Source: Candidatus Thalassarchaeum betae (GTDB lineage: Archaea > Thermoplasmatota > Poseidoniia > Poseidoniales > Thalassarchaeaceae). Taken from it: 64,000 nt of DNA. Below, piece by piece: positions 54,230 to 61,795 of the stretch (position 1 is the stretch's first letter; each line of letters opens with the position of its first letter). Made by a program: the position numbers and the translations under genes. The stretch lies in contig PSPG01000002.1 of NCBI GenBank assembly GCA_003193925.1, forward strand, positions 1 through 64,000, written 5' to 3'. The notes under the pieces were generated by a model. That model did not search any database and had not been told where the DNA came from. It saw only the letters and a list, made by a program, of their open reading frames with translations.

Positions 54230-55432
54230 TCAGCCCCGCAGAAACGCTTCGATGCGATCGAAGGCCTCGGCGAGGACCTCGACGGGCGGCAGGCACACCA
54301 TCCTGAAGTGGCCCTGTCCGAACTCAGGCGAGAAGCCCGAGCCATGGACGAGCAGGACGTGGTACTGGTGCAGCAGGTCGAGCACGAAGCGCTTGTCGTC
54401 CGCGGCCATCTTGGGGTTGGTGATGCTGACGAACAGGTAGAACGCGCCGCCCGGTGCCTCGCAGTCCAGCCCTTCGATGGTCTCGATCCTGTCCAGGCAG
54501 TAGTCCATCCTCTTCCTGATTGTGGCACGATGCCCCTCCAGCCAGCCGGTGTCGTCGGTCAAGCCCGCGAGGAAGCCGTGCTGTGCTGGCGTGGAAGCGC
54601 AGAGTCGGCTGCGGAGCAGCCGCTCGACACCATCGCGAACAAGTTCCAGCCTTCCCTGAGGGTCATGCCAAGCCATGTAGCCGACCCTCCAGCCGGGTGC
54701 GAAGTAGACCTTGGAGGCCCCGTTGAGTACGATGACCGGTACTTCTTCCGAGCGTGAGGCCACCGAGCACTGCTGGCCAGTGAAGTCCAGTCCGTCGTAA
54801 ATCTCGTCGGCGATGATGGTGCACTTGGGCCATAGGCTCGCAATCTCGATGAGCGCGTCGACCTCCTCGGGGGTGGCGACGTTGCCTGTCGGGTTGTTGG
54901 GGTTGATCAGGACCAGCAGGCGGACGCTGTCGTCCATCTTCGCGCTGATGTCGTCGAGGTCGATGCGCCAGCCGTCGTCCGGGTCCAGCCGGTACTCCAC
55001 GGTCGTTCCCCCGTACATCTGCGGGTAGGCCATGTAGGGAGGGTAGTGCGGCCCAGGTGCGAGGACGGTGTCGCCCTCTTCGAGGAAGGCTGCGAAGATG
55101 ATCTGCAGGGCCTCGGTGACGCCGTGTGTGACATAGACGTCATCAGTCGAGCAGTCCCATCCTTTCGAGCGCTCTCTGGAGGTTATGGCGTGGCGCAGTT
55201 CTGGTATTCCATAAGACGGGCCGTAGCCGTTGTCCTGCCGGTCAAGAGCCGCCTTGAAGGCGGTGACCATGTGGTCTGGAGTGGGCAATCCGTCGTAGGC
55301 CAGCGGGTCACCGATGTTGAGTCGGATTATCTCGTGGCCCTGTGCCTCGAGCTCGACGGCGGGAACCACGACGTCTCGGATGGCGTACTCTATCGCGGCG
55401 GCGCGAGCCGAGACATCAACCTGTTCGACCAC
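54230..55432 (-). CDS. Class I/II aminotransferase (alanine/aspartate type)
   Basis: The GTG at 55432 gives 400 residues; a TTG 51 bases upstream is possible. Fold type I PLP motifs: INPNNPTGN, DEIYDGLDF, SKVYFAPGWRVGY with the PLP Lys in SK, and the final Arg in HFRMVCLPP for the substrate carboxylate. It is most like archaeal alanine/aspartate aminotransferases. It probably makes alanine, aspartate or related amino acids from oxo acids using glutamate. Confidence 0.9.
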   Translation of the reverse strand: MVEQVDVSARAAAIEYAIRDVVVPAVELEAQGHEIIRLNIGDPLAYDGLPTPDHMVTAFKAALDRQDNGYGPSYGIPELRHAITSRERSKGWDCSTDDVYVTHGVTEALQIIFAAFLEEGDTVLAPGPHYPPYMAYPQMYGGTTVEYRLDPDDGWRIDLDDISAKMDDSVRLLVLINPNNPTGNVATPEEVDALIEIASLWPKCTIIADEIYDGLDFTGQQCSVASRSEEVPVIVLNGASKVYFAPGWRVGYMAWHDPQGRLELVRDGVERLLRSRLCASTPAQHGFLAGLTDDTGWLEGHRATIRKRMDYCLDRIETIEGLDCEAPGGAFYLFVSITNPKMAADDKRFVLDLLHQYHVLLVHGSGFSPEFGQGHFRMVCLPPVEVLAEAFDRIEAFLRG

Positions 55433-55507
55433 GCTCGTGCGTGATGCGGTTCGGCCATCAAATCGACGGATGAACAAAGTCAAGCCCGGGCCCTCTCAGG
55501 GGCCGGA

Positions 55508-55885
55508 GTGGGCGAGGACCCGGGAACTTTGTCGAAACTGACCGCACTCGGCTTGGTGCCGATGGGCATAGTGCTCTCTGCGGTGCTCTTCGAGATGCCA
55601 GCTGACGGGCAGCAGAGGTTCACGATGGCCATCTTCTCTCTCGTAGTGATCATGCCGCTGTGCGCGGCATTCAGTCTGGTGCTGAAACTGAGGCACTGGG
55701 GCTTGGAACACGGCACACGACCGAAGTGGATGCCTAGGTCAAGGGTCTGGCATTTACTGGCAATGCTGGTGTTGTTCGCGCTCCTCGCCCTGATGATTAC
55801 CTCCCAGGGGGACGTGCTGGGTTTCCACGGGATGCTGGGCGCATGGCTCGTGATCTGGATTACCGCATACCGGCTGATTAACTGA
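55508..55885 (+). CDS. Small four-helix membrane protein
   Basis: The 125-residue protein starts at a GTG and has four hydrophobic segments: LTALGLVPMGIVLSAVLF, FTMAIFSLVVIMPLCAAFSLVL, HLLAMLVLFALLALMI and GMLGAWLVIWITAYRLI. The cytosolic loop is basic. It is not recognised. It is divergent from the aminotransferase, and its end overlaps the end of alaS by eight bases. Confidence 0.7.
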   Translation: MGEDPGTLSKLTALGLVPMGIVLSAVLFEMPADGQQRFTMAIFSLVVIMPLCAAFSLVLKLRHWGLEHGTRPKWMPRSRVWHLLAMLVLFALLALMITSQGDVLGFHGMLGAWLVIWITAYRLIN

Positions 55886-58754
55886 TACCTAGCAACGAGC
55901 GCGCTGCATCGAGCGCGGCCGGGATGCCATCGGGCTTCGAGCCGCCGCCTTGGGCGATGGTGGGCCTGCCGCCGCCCGCTCCCCCGATGTGACCTGCTAT
56001 CGCATTGAGGATCTCGACGGCGTTGTGGCGCTCTGCTGCGACACTGCCCTCGGTGGAGGCGACTATGAGGGTCCCTCCGCCCTCTCTGCTGCCTAGCACT
56101 GCGAGGGTCGGCGTGGATGCGTCGCGAGTCAGCTCTCCGAGCATCGCCATCATCTGCTTGGCATCCCCTCCGGATTCCATCACCACGTACCTGACGCCCT
56201 CCTTCTCGACCGCAGCATCACCGCCGCCATCGGTCCGCAATCTCACGATCTCGGCCTCCAGAGATTCGATGCGCTTCTGCTGCGACTTCCACTCGCCGAA
56301 GAAGCGCGAGACGGTGCGCGGCAGGTCGTCCGGCTGCACCCCGAGGATCTCTGAGGCGTCACCGAGAAGGCGCTCCTGGCGCCGGGTGTGCTCGCGTGCC
56401 GTCCCCCCTGCCACGATCTGCAGACGCTCCACTCCGTCTTGGACTTGACTCGACCTGATGATGAGTAACTCCCCGATTTCGCCGGCTTCGTCATGGTGCG
56501 TGCCCCCGCATGCCTGGGTGTCGTAGTCGCCGATCTTGATGATGCGAATCTGGCTGTGCTTGGGCGGTCCGCCCTGATAGATGTCGAAGCCGAAGGTGGC
56601 GTCGGCGTCCGCTCTATCCATCACCAGCTTCTCGATCCCAGGATTCGCCTCGACGATCTCGTTCGCCCTGTCCTCGATGGTGTCGAGGACCTCCCTGGTG
56701 AGTCTAGAGTGGTGGGTGATGTCCAGCCTCGCGTAGCGTGCGCCCTTGTTCGAGCCGGCCTGCCAAACATGGGGGCCGAGGACCTCTCTGGCGGAGCCGC
56801 CGACGATATGGACCGCCGTGTGGTGGTCCATCAGCTGCTTGCGGCGCTCCCAGTCGACAACCCCCCTGGCTGAGCCCCCCTCAAGTGGGGCGTCGGTGAG
56901 ATGCAGGATTACACCGTTCTCGACCCGGGTGTCGACCACGTTGGCGGCGGCGCCGTTCTGAGCCAGCATGCCTTGGTCACCGAGTTGCCCGCCCCCCTCG
57001 GGATAGAACAGGGTCCGATCTAGAACCACGGCGTGCGTAGGTACTCCGAAGACCTCGCTAGAGAGGTTCAGAGATTCTACCTCCTCGCTTGACAGAGGGG
57101 CGCAGTGCAGCACTTCGGCAGTGAACTCGGTGGCGCTGGTGTCGGCGTAGTAGTCAGGTGAGGTAGCGGGCAGCGCTGCCACCTCGAAGACGCTGTCCAT
57201 GGCCTTCGCCTTGGCCGCCACCTTGGTCATCTGCGCGTTGCGGGCAGCCATGTCGGCTGCGAACCCGACGCGCACGGACAGGCCCTCCCAGCCGAGCTCG
57301 TGCGCTATCGAGACGACCATGTCGGGATTGAGGCCTCTCTCCTCAGCGAGGCGAAACAGGGTCTCGTCAGGAGCCATGGCGACGTCCTTGGGAAGCGACT
57401 TGAGGGCGGTACGCACCGCTGCCTCACCTTTCCTCAGCATCTCGTGGTAGCGCACCTCCTCGAGCTCGAGTATCCTCAGTACGCCCTCGCGCGACTGCAC
57501 GAACGAGCCCATGTCGAGATGGGTGTCCATGTGGTGCGCGCCCAAGTCAGCGAGACTGATGGACGCGCCGAGGTCGTCCTTCATGCGGCAGACGCGGCGG
57601 GCCAGCATGCGAGCCAGGTAGCCGGCCTTGGAATTGCTCGGCACTAGGCCGTCGCCCAGCATGTTGCACAGAGCGTGCATGTGATCTGGTATGGCGTAGA
57701 TCGAGGACAGCGGCTCAGTCACTTGTTTCAACTCGTCAACGGAGAGATTGATACCGGTCTCGTAGAGTCGTTCGACCAACTTGTCGTACAGTGCTTCGAC
57801 ATCGGTTCCGACATCGATGTTGAGTATCCCGGCGAGCCTCGAGAGCTCGCCCAGCAGCGAGTCGATGCCGACCGCCATCCCGAGGGAGGATGCCATCGAG
57901 TCGAAGCCGCTCAGCTCCTTGAGCCAAGCCACCGACTCGGGGTAGATTGCCTCGTAGATGGTAGGGGTACCGGCGGCGGCCCAGCAGAATCTCTCGAGGC
58001 CGTAGCCGGTGTCGATGATCTGCAGGTCCATCTCCCTGTATCGCAGGCCCTTGATCTCGATGTCGCCGTCATCGGCCTCCTCGAGGTTCATGAAGACGAG
58101 CGTGGCGAGCTCCAGCCCGCCCACTATGACCTCCAATGCTGGTCCGGCGTTGCCGCCTCCAGACCAGGGGCTCTCGACGTAGGTGAGTTCCTTGGGATCG
58201 ATGCCCAATGAATCGACGAGCATCTCGTCGCAATAGCGAACGCACTGGTCGATCCAGTAGACGACATCGTTGTCCCCAGGCCTGTTGAAAGCGTGGTGCG
58301 CCATCATCTCGAATGCCGAGAGATGCCTTCCAGAACGGCCTACTGCGGCCAGGTCTGTCAGCCTGATGCACGGCTGACTGATACCTAGGGGGTTGGCCGG
58401 CGGCGGAACTTGGCCGCTGGTGACATGAGGCTGGAAGTCAGCTATGCTGGCGATGGTCAGGTGGATGTCGTCGCGCCATCTGGCGATGATCGGGTACGGC
58501 TCCACTCTCGTGTGACCGTGCTTGTCGAAGAAATCGAGGAAAGCTTCCCTCATGGCGTCCTTCAGGGCTTTCCCAAGCATCGGAAAGCCCTCGATGACCG
58601 GGTTGCCGATGAAAGTGTACGGGTCCTCGGTCGAATCACCGCACGTAGTGCGGCTCTCGTCCCTTGTCCAGAAGCGGACTCCGGTCACCCGGCAAGTCTT
58701 GCAGATGTGTCCCGACTCCTCCCAGAAGGGGATGTGAATCTCGCCGAACGCCAT
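55878..58754 (-). CDS. alaS: Alanyl-tRNA synthetase (archaeal type)
   Basis: From ATG 58754 the protein is 958 residues. The archaeal N-terminal extension with CKTC precedes the class II catalytic domain (RPGDNDVVYWIDQC; GGGNAGPALEVIVGG; GYGLERFCWA). The editing domain has HTAVH and CGGTHHDEAGEIG, the His/Cys zinc site that clears Ser- and Gly-tRNA-Ala. The C-terminal DHHA1 domain ends GGGRPTIAQGGG. It charges tRNA-Ala. Confidence 0.95.
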   Translation of the reverse strand: MAFGEIHIPFWEESGHICKTCRVTGVRFWTRDESRTTCGDSTEDPYTFIGNPVIEGFPMLGKALKDAMREAFLDFFDKHGHTRVEPYPIIARWRDDIHLTIASIADFQPHVTSGQVPPPANPLGISQPCIRLTDLAAVGRSGRHLSAFEMMAHHAFNRPGDNDVVYWIDQCVRYCDEMLVDSLGIDPKELTYVESPWSGGGNAGPALEVIVGGLELATLVFMNLEEADDGDIEIKGLRYREMDLQIIDTGYGLERFCWAAAGTPTIYEAIYPESVAWLKELSGFDSMASSLGMAVGIDSLLGELSRLAGILNIDVGTDVEALYDKLVERLYETGINLSVDELKQVTEPLSSIYAIPDHMHALCNMLGDGLVPSNSKAGYLARMLARRVCRMKDDLGASISLADLGAHHMDTHLDMGSFVQSREGVLRILELEEVRYHEMLRKGEAAVRTALKSLPKDVAMAPDETLFRLAEERGLNPDMVVSIAHELGWEGLSVRVGFAADMAARNAQMTKVAAKAKAMDSVFEVAALPATSPDYYADTSATEFTAEVLHCAPLSSEEVESLNLSSEVFGVPTHAVVLDRTLFYPEGGGQLGDQGMLAQNGAAANVVDTRVENGVILHLTDAPLEGGSARGVVDWERRKQLMDHHTAVHIVGGSAREVLGPHVWQAGSNKGARYARLDITHHSRLTREVLDTIEDRANEIVEANPGIEKLVMDRADADATFGFDIYQGGPPKHSQIRIIKIGDYDTQACGGTHHDEAGEIGELLIIRSSQVQDGVERLQIVAGGTAREHTRRQERLLGDASEILGVQPDDLPRTVSRFFGEWKSQQKRIESLEAEIVRLRTDGGGDAAVEKEGVRYVVMESGGDAKQMMAMLGELTRDASTPTLAVLGSREGGGTLIVASTEGSVAAERHNAVEILNAIAGHIGGAGGGRPTIAQGGGSKPDGIPAALDAARSLLGIS

Positions 58755-58824
58755 GCTACCGCGCCTTACCTGCGCTCGAGCCATCGGACAGGCGGTCTTG
58801 AAGGCAATTGTACGAGAGACGCCC

Positions 58825-58849
58825 GTTGCGTTGAAAGCGAGAGCGCAAC
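58825..58849 (+). promoter_or_regulatory. rtcB promoter box framed by an inverted repeat
   Basis: TTGAAAGCGA (58831-58840) ends 20 bases before the rtcB ATG. It is bracketed by GTTGCG (58825-58830) and CGCAAC (58844-58849). A dimeric regulator on these arms would cover the promoter box. Confidence 0.45.
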
Positions 58850-58859
58850 AGGGTTGCCC

Positions 58860-60332
58860 ATGACGGCTGAGTGGAGGGATTTCCTAGAGTCTGATGGCCC
58901 AGGAAGGATGCGTATCTCGAGGCATGGGGACATGCTGACTGACGCCATACTGATCGCTGATGAGCGGCACATGTCCGAGCACTCGGACGACCGCTCGCCC
59001 GGGCAACTGGTCAACACCGCTGCCCTGCCCGGAATCGTCGGCGAGGCCTGGGGAATGGCGGACTGGCACTTCGGGTACGGTTTTCCTATTGGCGGAGTCG
59101 TCGCCACGGACATCGAGGCAGGCGAGCAGGGGGGCGCCATCTCTCCGGGAGGTGTCGGCTTCGACATCAACTGCGGAGTCAGGCTCTGCGCCACCGAGAT
59201 GAGCATCTCCGACCTCGATCCCAAGCGACTCGCAGCGAGGCTATCGCGCTCGATCCCAGCGGGAGCCACCTCCAAGGGCGGCGTCAGCCTCGGCGATGGC
59301 GAGATGGAGGCCGTCCTGTCCGAAGGCGCCGGCGCTGCCGTCGAACTGGGTTGGGGCGAGGCCCGGGACCTCGATGCCATCGAATCGAACGGCCGCCTCG
59401 ACAGCGAGGAGAGGGCTGTGAGCGAGCGAGCCATGAAACGCGGCTCCACCGCACTGGGAACGCTCGGCTCTGGCAACCACTTCCTAGAGCTCCAGGTCGT
59501 AGAACGCGTCGTCGACGATGCTGCTGCGGCCGCCTACGGTCTGAGGGAGGGACAGGTCACAGCGATGATCCACACCGGCTCGAGGGGGCTAGGACATCAG
59601 GTCTGCTCCGAGCACGTCGCTGCCATCGAGTCGAAGTATCGCAAGGCAGGGAGCGCTTGGCATTCACCCGAGTGGGGAATCACGCTAGCAGACCGGCAAC
59701 TCGCAGCCGCGCCGATCCACAGCCCCGCAGGGGCTGCTTACCTCGATGCGATGAGCGCGGCTGGCAACTACGCATTCGCCAACCGCTCGGCACTGACCCA
59801 GCGTCTGCGCAACGTGCTGCGCGAGCAATACGGCCAAGACGGCGATCTCGAGGTGGTCTACGACGTCTGTCACAACATCGCCAAGATCGAAGATCACATG
59901 GTGCACGGGGTGAGTTGCAGGTGCTGCGTCCACCGCAAGGGAGCCACTCGGGCACTGGGTGGGGACCATCCCGAGCTCGCCTCTAGGTTCTCCGGGATCG
60001 GCCAGCCGGTCCTCGTGCCGGGGGACATGGGAACCGCTTCGTGGGTCCTAGCGGGTCCTGCGAGGGGGGCCAACGACGCCTTCGCCTCGTCGTGCCACGG
60101 CGCGGGACGCCGCTTGTCTCGCACGGCTGCTCGCAAGAGAATCGACTCGGTCTCGCTCAGGGAGACGCTGGAGTCAAAGGGCATCCACGTCCATGCCAAG
60201 ACCCCCAACGTGCTCTCTGAGGAGGCTCCGGACGCCTACAAGGACGTGGACGAGGTGGTCCGCCTCACTGCGGAGGCCGGGCTGGCGAGACCGGTCGCAC
60301 GTCTGAGGCCGATAGCCGTGATCAAGGGCTAG
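58860..60332 (+). CDS. rtcB: RNA-splicing ligase RtcB
   Basis: The ATG at 58860 gives 490 residues; a longer frame would overlap alaS and is rejected. Metal ligands are seen in GGVGFDINCGVR (Asp102, Cys105), GSGNHF and HTGSRGLGHQ. The guanylylated His is in SCHGAGRRLSR. It joins 2',3'-cyclic phosphate and 5'-hydroxyl RNA ends with GTP, as in tRNA splicing and RNA repair. Its cofactor archease is 9 kb away. Confidence 0.95.
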   Translation: MTAEWRDFLESDGPGRMRISRHGDMLTDAILIADERHMSEHSDDRSPGQLVNTAALPGIVGEAWGMADWHFGYGFPIGGVVATDIEAGEQGGAISPGGVGFDINCGVRLCATEMSISDLDPKRLAARLSRSIPAGATSKGGVSLGDGEMEAVLSEGAGAAVELGWGEARDLDAIESNGRLDSEERAVSERAMKRGSTALGTLGSGNHFLELQVVERVVDDAAAAAYGLREGQVTAMIHTGSRGLGHQVCSEHVAAIESKYRKAGSAWHSPEWGITLADRQLAAAPIHSPAGAAYLDAMSAAGNYAFANRSALTQRLRNVLREQYGQDGDLEVVYDVCHNIAKIEDHMVHGVSCRCCVHRKGATRALGGDHPELASRFSGIGQPVLVPGDMGTASWVLAGPARGANDAFASSCHGAGRRLSRTAARKRIDSVSLRETLESKGIHVHAKTPNVLSEEAPDAYKDVDEVVRLTAEAGLARPVARLRPIAVIKG

Positions 60333-60865
60333 TCTGACTTGTCGCGATAGTGTATCTCGATGACGTCGTTGTTCTTCATCGCGTGGCTGCCGTACTCATC
60401 GTTGAGCTCCCCATTGACGTACATGACGACCTCGCTGTCCTCGTCGGCGACGCTGTTGAGGATCTGGTTCTCGTTGAACGTCTCGCCCCAGATATCGAAG
60501 AAAGCTCCTACTGGGGCCTCCATCGTCCGAGGAGTCTCTATGTGCAGTTTGCCAGTGCCGTCGTGAGTGTGAATGCCCCTCAAGCCGTCACAGGAAGCGT
60601 CGTCGATGCCGATTTCCGCAGCTATTGCGACCTCGGAGCCGTCGAGAAATATCCTGAGAGTAGAGTGTTCGTGGGAGACCAACTCGTTGTGACCGGCGAG
60701 GCAGACATCGACGATCTCCCAGTCTTCATCGACCAGCGCATTGGGGGAGAACACCACCACTGCGAAGAATGCCGCGGTCATCACAGCGGCCCCGACCATC
60801 AGCCATGACTCTGATTTCACGCTAGGCGCACAGAGGCAGTCGTCTTGAACCATGAGGCTCCGCAT
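60329..60865 (-). CDS. Membrane-anchored protein with HTHD and HIE motifs
   Basis: The ATG at 60865 (or 60853) gives 178 (174) residues. One N-terminal helix (LMVGAAVMTAAFFAVVVF) anchors an external domain. That domain has HEHSTLRIFLDG, a Cys pair (VCLAG; SCDGL), IHTHDGTGKLHIETP and a FFDIWGETF segment. The HxH-rich, beta-rich pattern suggests metal binding. I recall a similar THD-G-HIE motif in prokaryotic proteins of unknown function but cannot name the family. It converges on rtcB with a four-base overlap. Confidence 0.75.
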   Translation of the reverse strand: MRSLMVQDDCLCAPSVKSESWLMVGAAVMTAAFFAVVVFSPNALVDEDWEIVDVCLAGHNELVSHEHSTLRIFLDGSEVAIAAEIGIDDASCDGLRGIHTHDGTGKLHIETPRTMEAPVGAFFDIWGETFNENQILNSVADEDSEVVMYVNGELNDEYGSHAMKNNDVIEIHYRDKSD

Positions 60866-60871
60866 TCGCCC

Positions 60872-61501
60872 ATGCCAGAGCCCGGAGCGGTTCCCGAGTA
60901 CTGGGAGGAGGCGAAGGCGAGGTTGTCCCGGACAGACCCCGTCCTAGCCGGGGTGATCACATCGCGCGAGGAGTCGGTGCTGACCTCGCGGGGGGACATG
61001 TTCCTCACGTTGACGGGCTCGATCATCAGCCAGCAGATCTCCACGAAGGCCGCCAAGTCGGTCTGGTCGAGATTCGAGGGGCTGGTGGGAGAGGTCACCC
61101 CCCGGTCCATCCTGTCGCACTCGCACGAGGAATTGCGGGGCTGCGGGATGTCCGGGCGCAAGGCGGAGTACATCGGCGGCATCGCCGAGGCGTGGACCAG
61201 CGGCTACGAAGACATCCTCTGGGAGGCGCTGAGCGACGAGGAGGCTTCGGAGAGGTTGATTGCTCTGAGGGGTGTGGGAGTCTGGACTTGCGAGATGATC
61301 CTGATCTTCACACTGCTCCGCCCCGACGTCTTCCCTGTTGGTGACGTCGGAGTCGTACGGGCCATGGAGATGATGTACAACGACGGCGAGGAGATGAGTA
61401 CGGAGGATCTGCTCGGCAAGGCCGAGGGGTGGAGGCCCTGGAGGACCGTTGCGACGTGGTACCTGTGGCGTAGCATAGACCCGGAGCCGGTGCAGTACTG
61501 A
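60872..61501 (+). CDS. DNA-3-methyladenine glycosylase (AlkA/HhH-GPD family)
   Basis: From ATG 60872 the protein is 209 residues, a minimal HhH-GPD glycosylase. The helix-hairpin-helix is LRGVGVWTCEMIL and the catalytic Asp158 is in FPVGDVGV. GSIISQQIS near residue 50 is the conserved first helix. It removes alkylated bases from DNA. It lacks the N-terminal domain of E. coli AlkA. Confidence 0.9.
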   Translation: MPEPGAVPEYWEEAKARLSRTDPVLAGVITSREESVLTSRGDMFLTLTGSIISQQISTKAAKSVWSRFEGLVGEVTPRSILSHSHEELRGCGMSGRKAEYIGGIAEAWTSGYEDILWEALSDEEASERLIALRGVGVWTCEMILIFTLLRPDVFPVGDVGVVRAMEMMYNDGEEMSTEDLLGKAEGWRPWRTVATWYLWRSIDPEPVQY

Positions 61502-61672
61502 TCACATGCAGTATCCGCGCTTTGGCTGGTCGGGGATGGACGGGGCCGCTCCCGACTGAACGCCGTCGGCCTCCTCCATGATGATCGTCAGCAGTGTGTT
61601 GACGAGCGCTTTGAGGTCCTCGACCTCGTCCCTGAGCTCTTCCACCCCACTGGCTTCGCTGTCCTCGGGCAT
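61502..61672 (-). CDS. Small coiled-coil protein
   Basis: The start at 61672 (56 residues) is chosen because TTTATAGGCC, a TATA-like element at about 61725-61735, would fall inside the longer frame. The heptad pattern VEELRDEVEDLKALVNTLLTI suggests one dimeric coiled coil, followed by a polar tail ending GYCM. Acidic and cytosolic; unknown function. It abuts the glycosylase end to end. Confidence 0.6.
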   Translation of the reverse strand: MPEDSEASGVEELRDEVEDLKALVNTLLTIIMEEADGVQSGAAPSIPDQPKRGYCM

Positions 61673-61795
61673 CCGCGCATCCCATCCGAGGAATCGCTTC
61701 CTCAAGGCGGCGAGCGCCGTCCTGTGGCCTATAAACACGGGAGGTTTGGCGTAAGCGGAAGTGGCGGTTCCGCGGGGCCGCGCGAAGGGCCGGAC

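Noticed and set aside
56870-56895. Hairpin-like CCCCTCAAGTGGGG in alaS and CCCACTAAGGTGGG in rlmE (26729-26742)
   Set aside because: They resemble the promoter inverted repeats but lie inside conserved coding sequence, where codon choice explains them.
58410-58859. 150-codon N-terminal extension of RtcB
   Set aside because: RtcB length and motifs fit the ATG at 58860; the extension overlaps the start of alaS and lacks family similarity.
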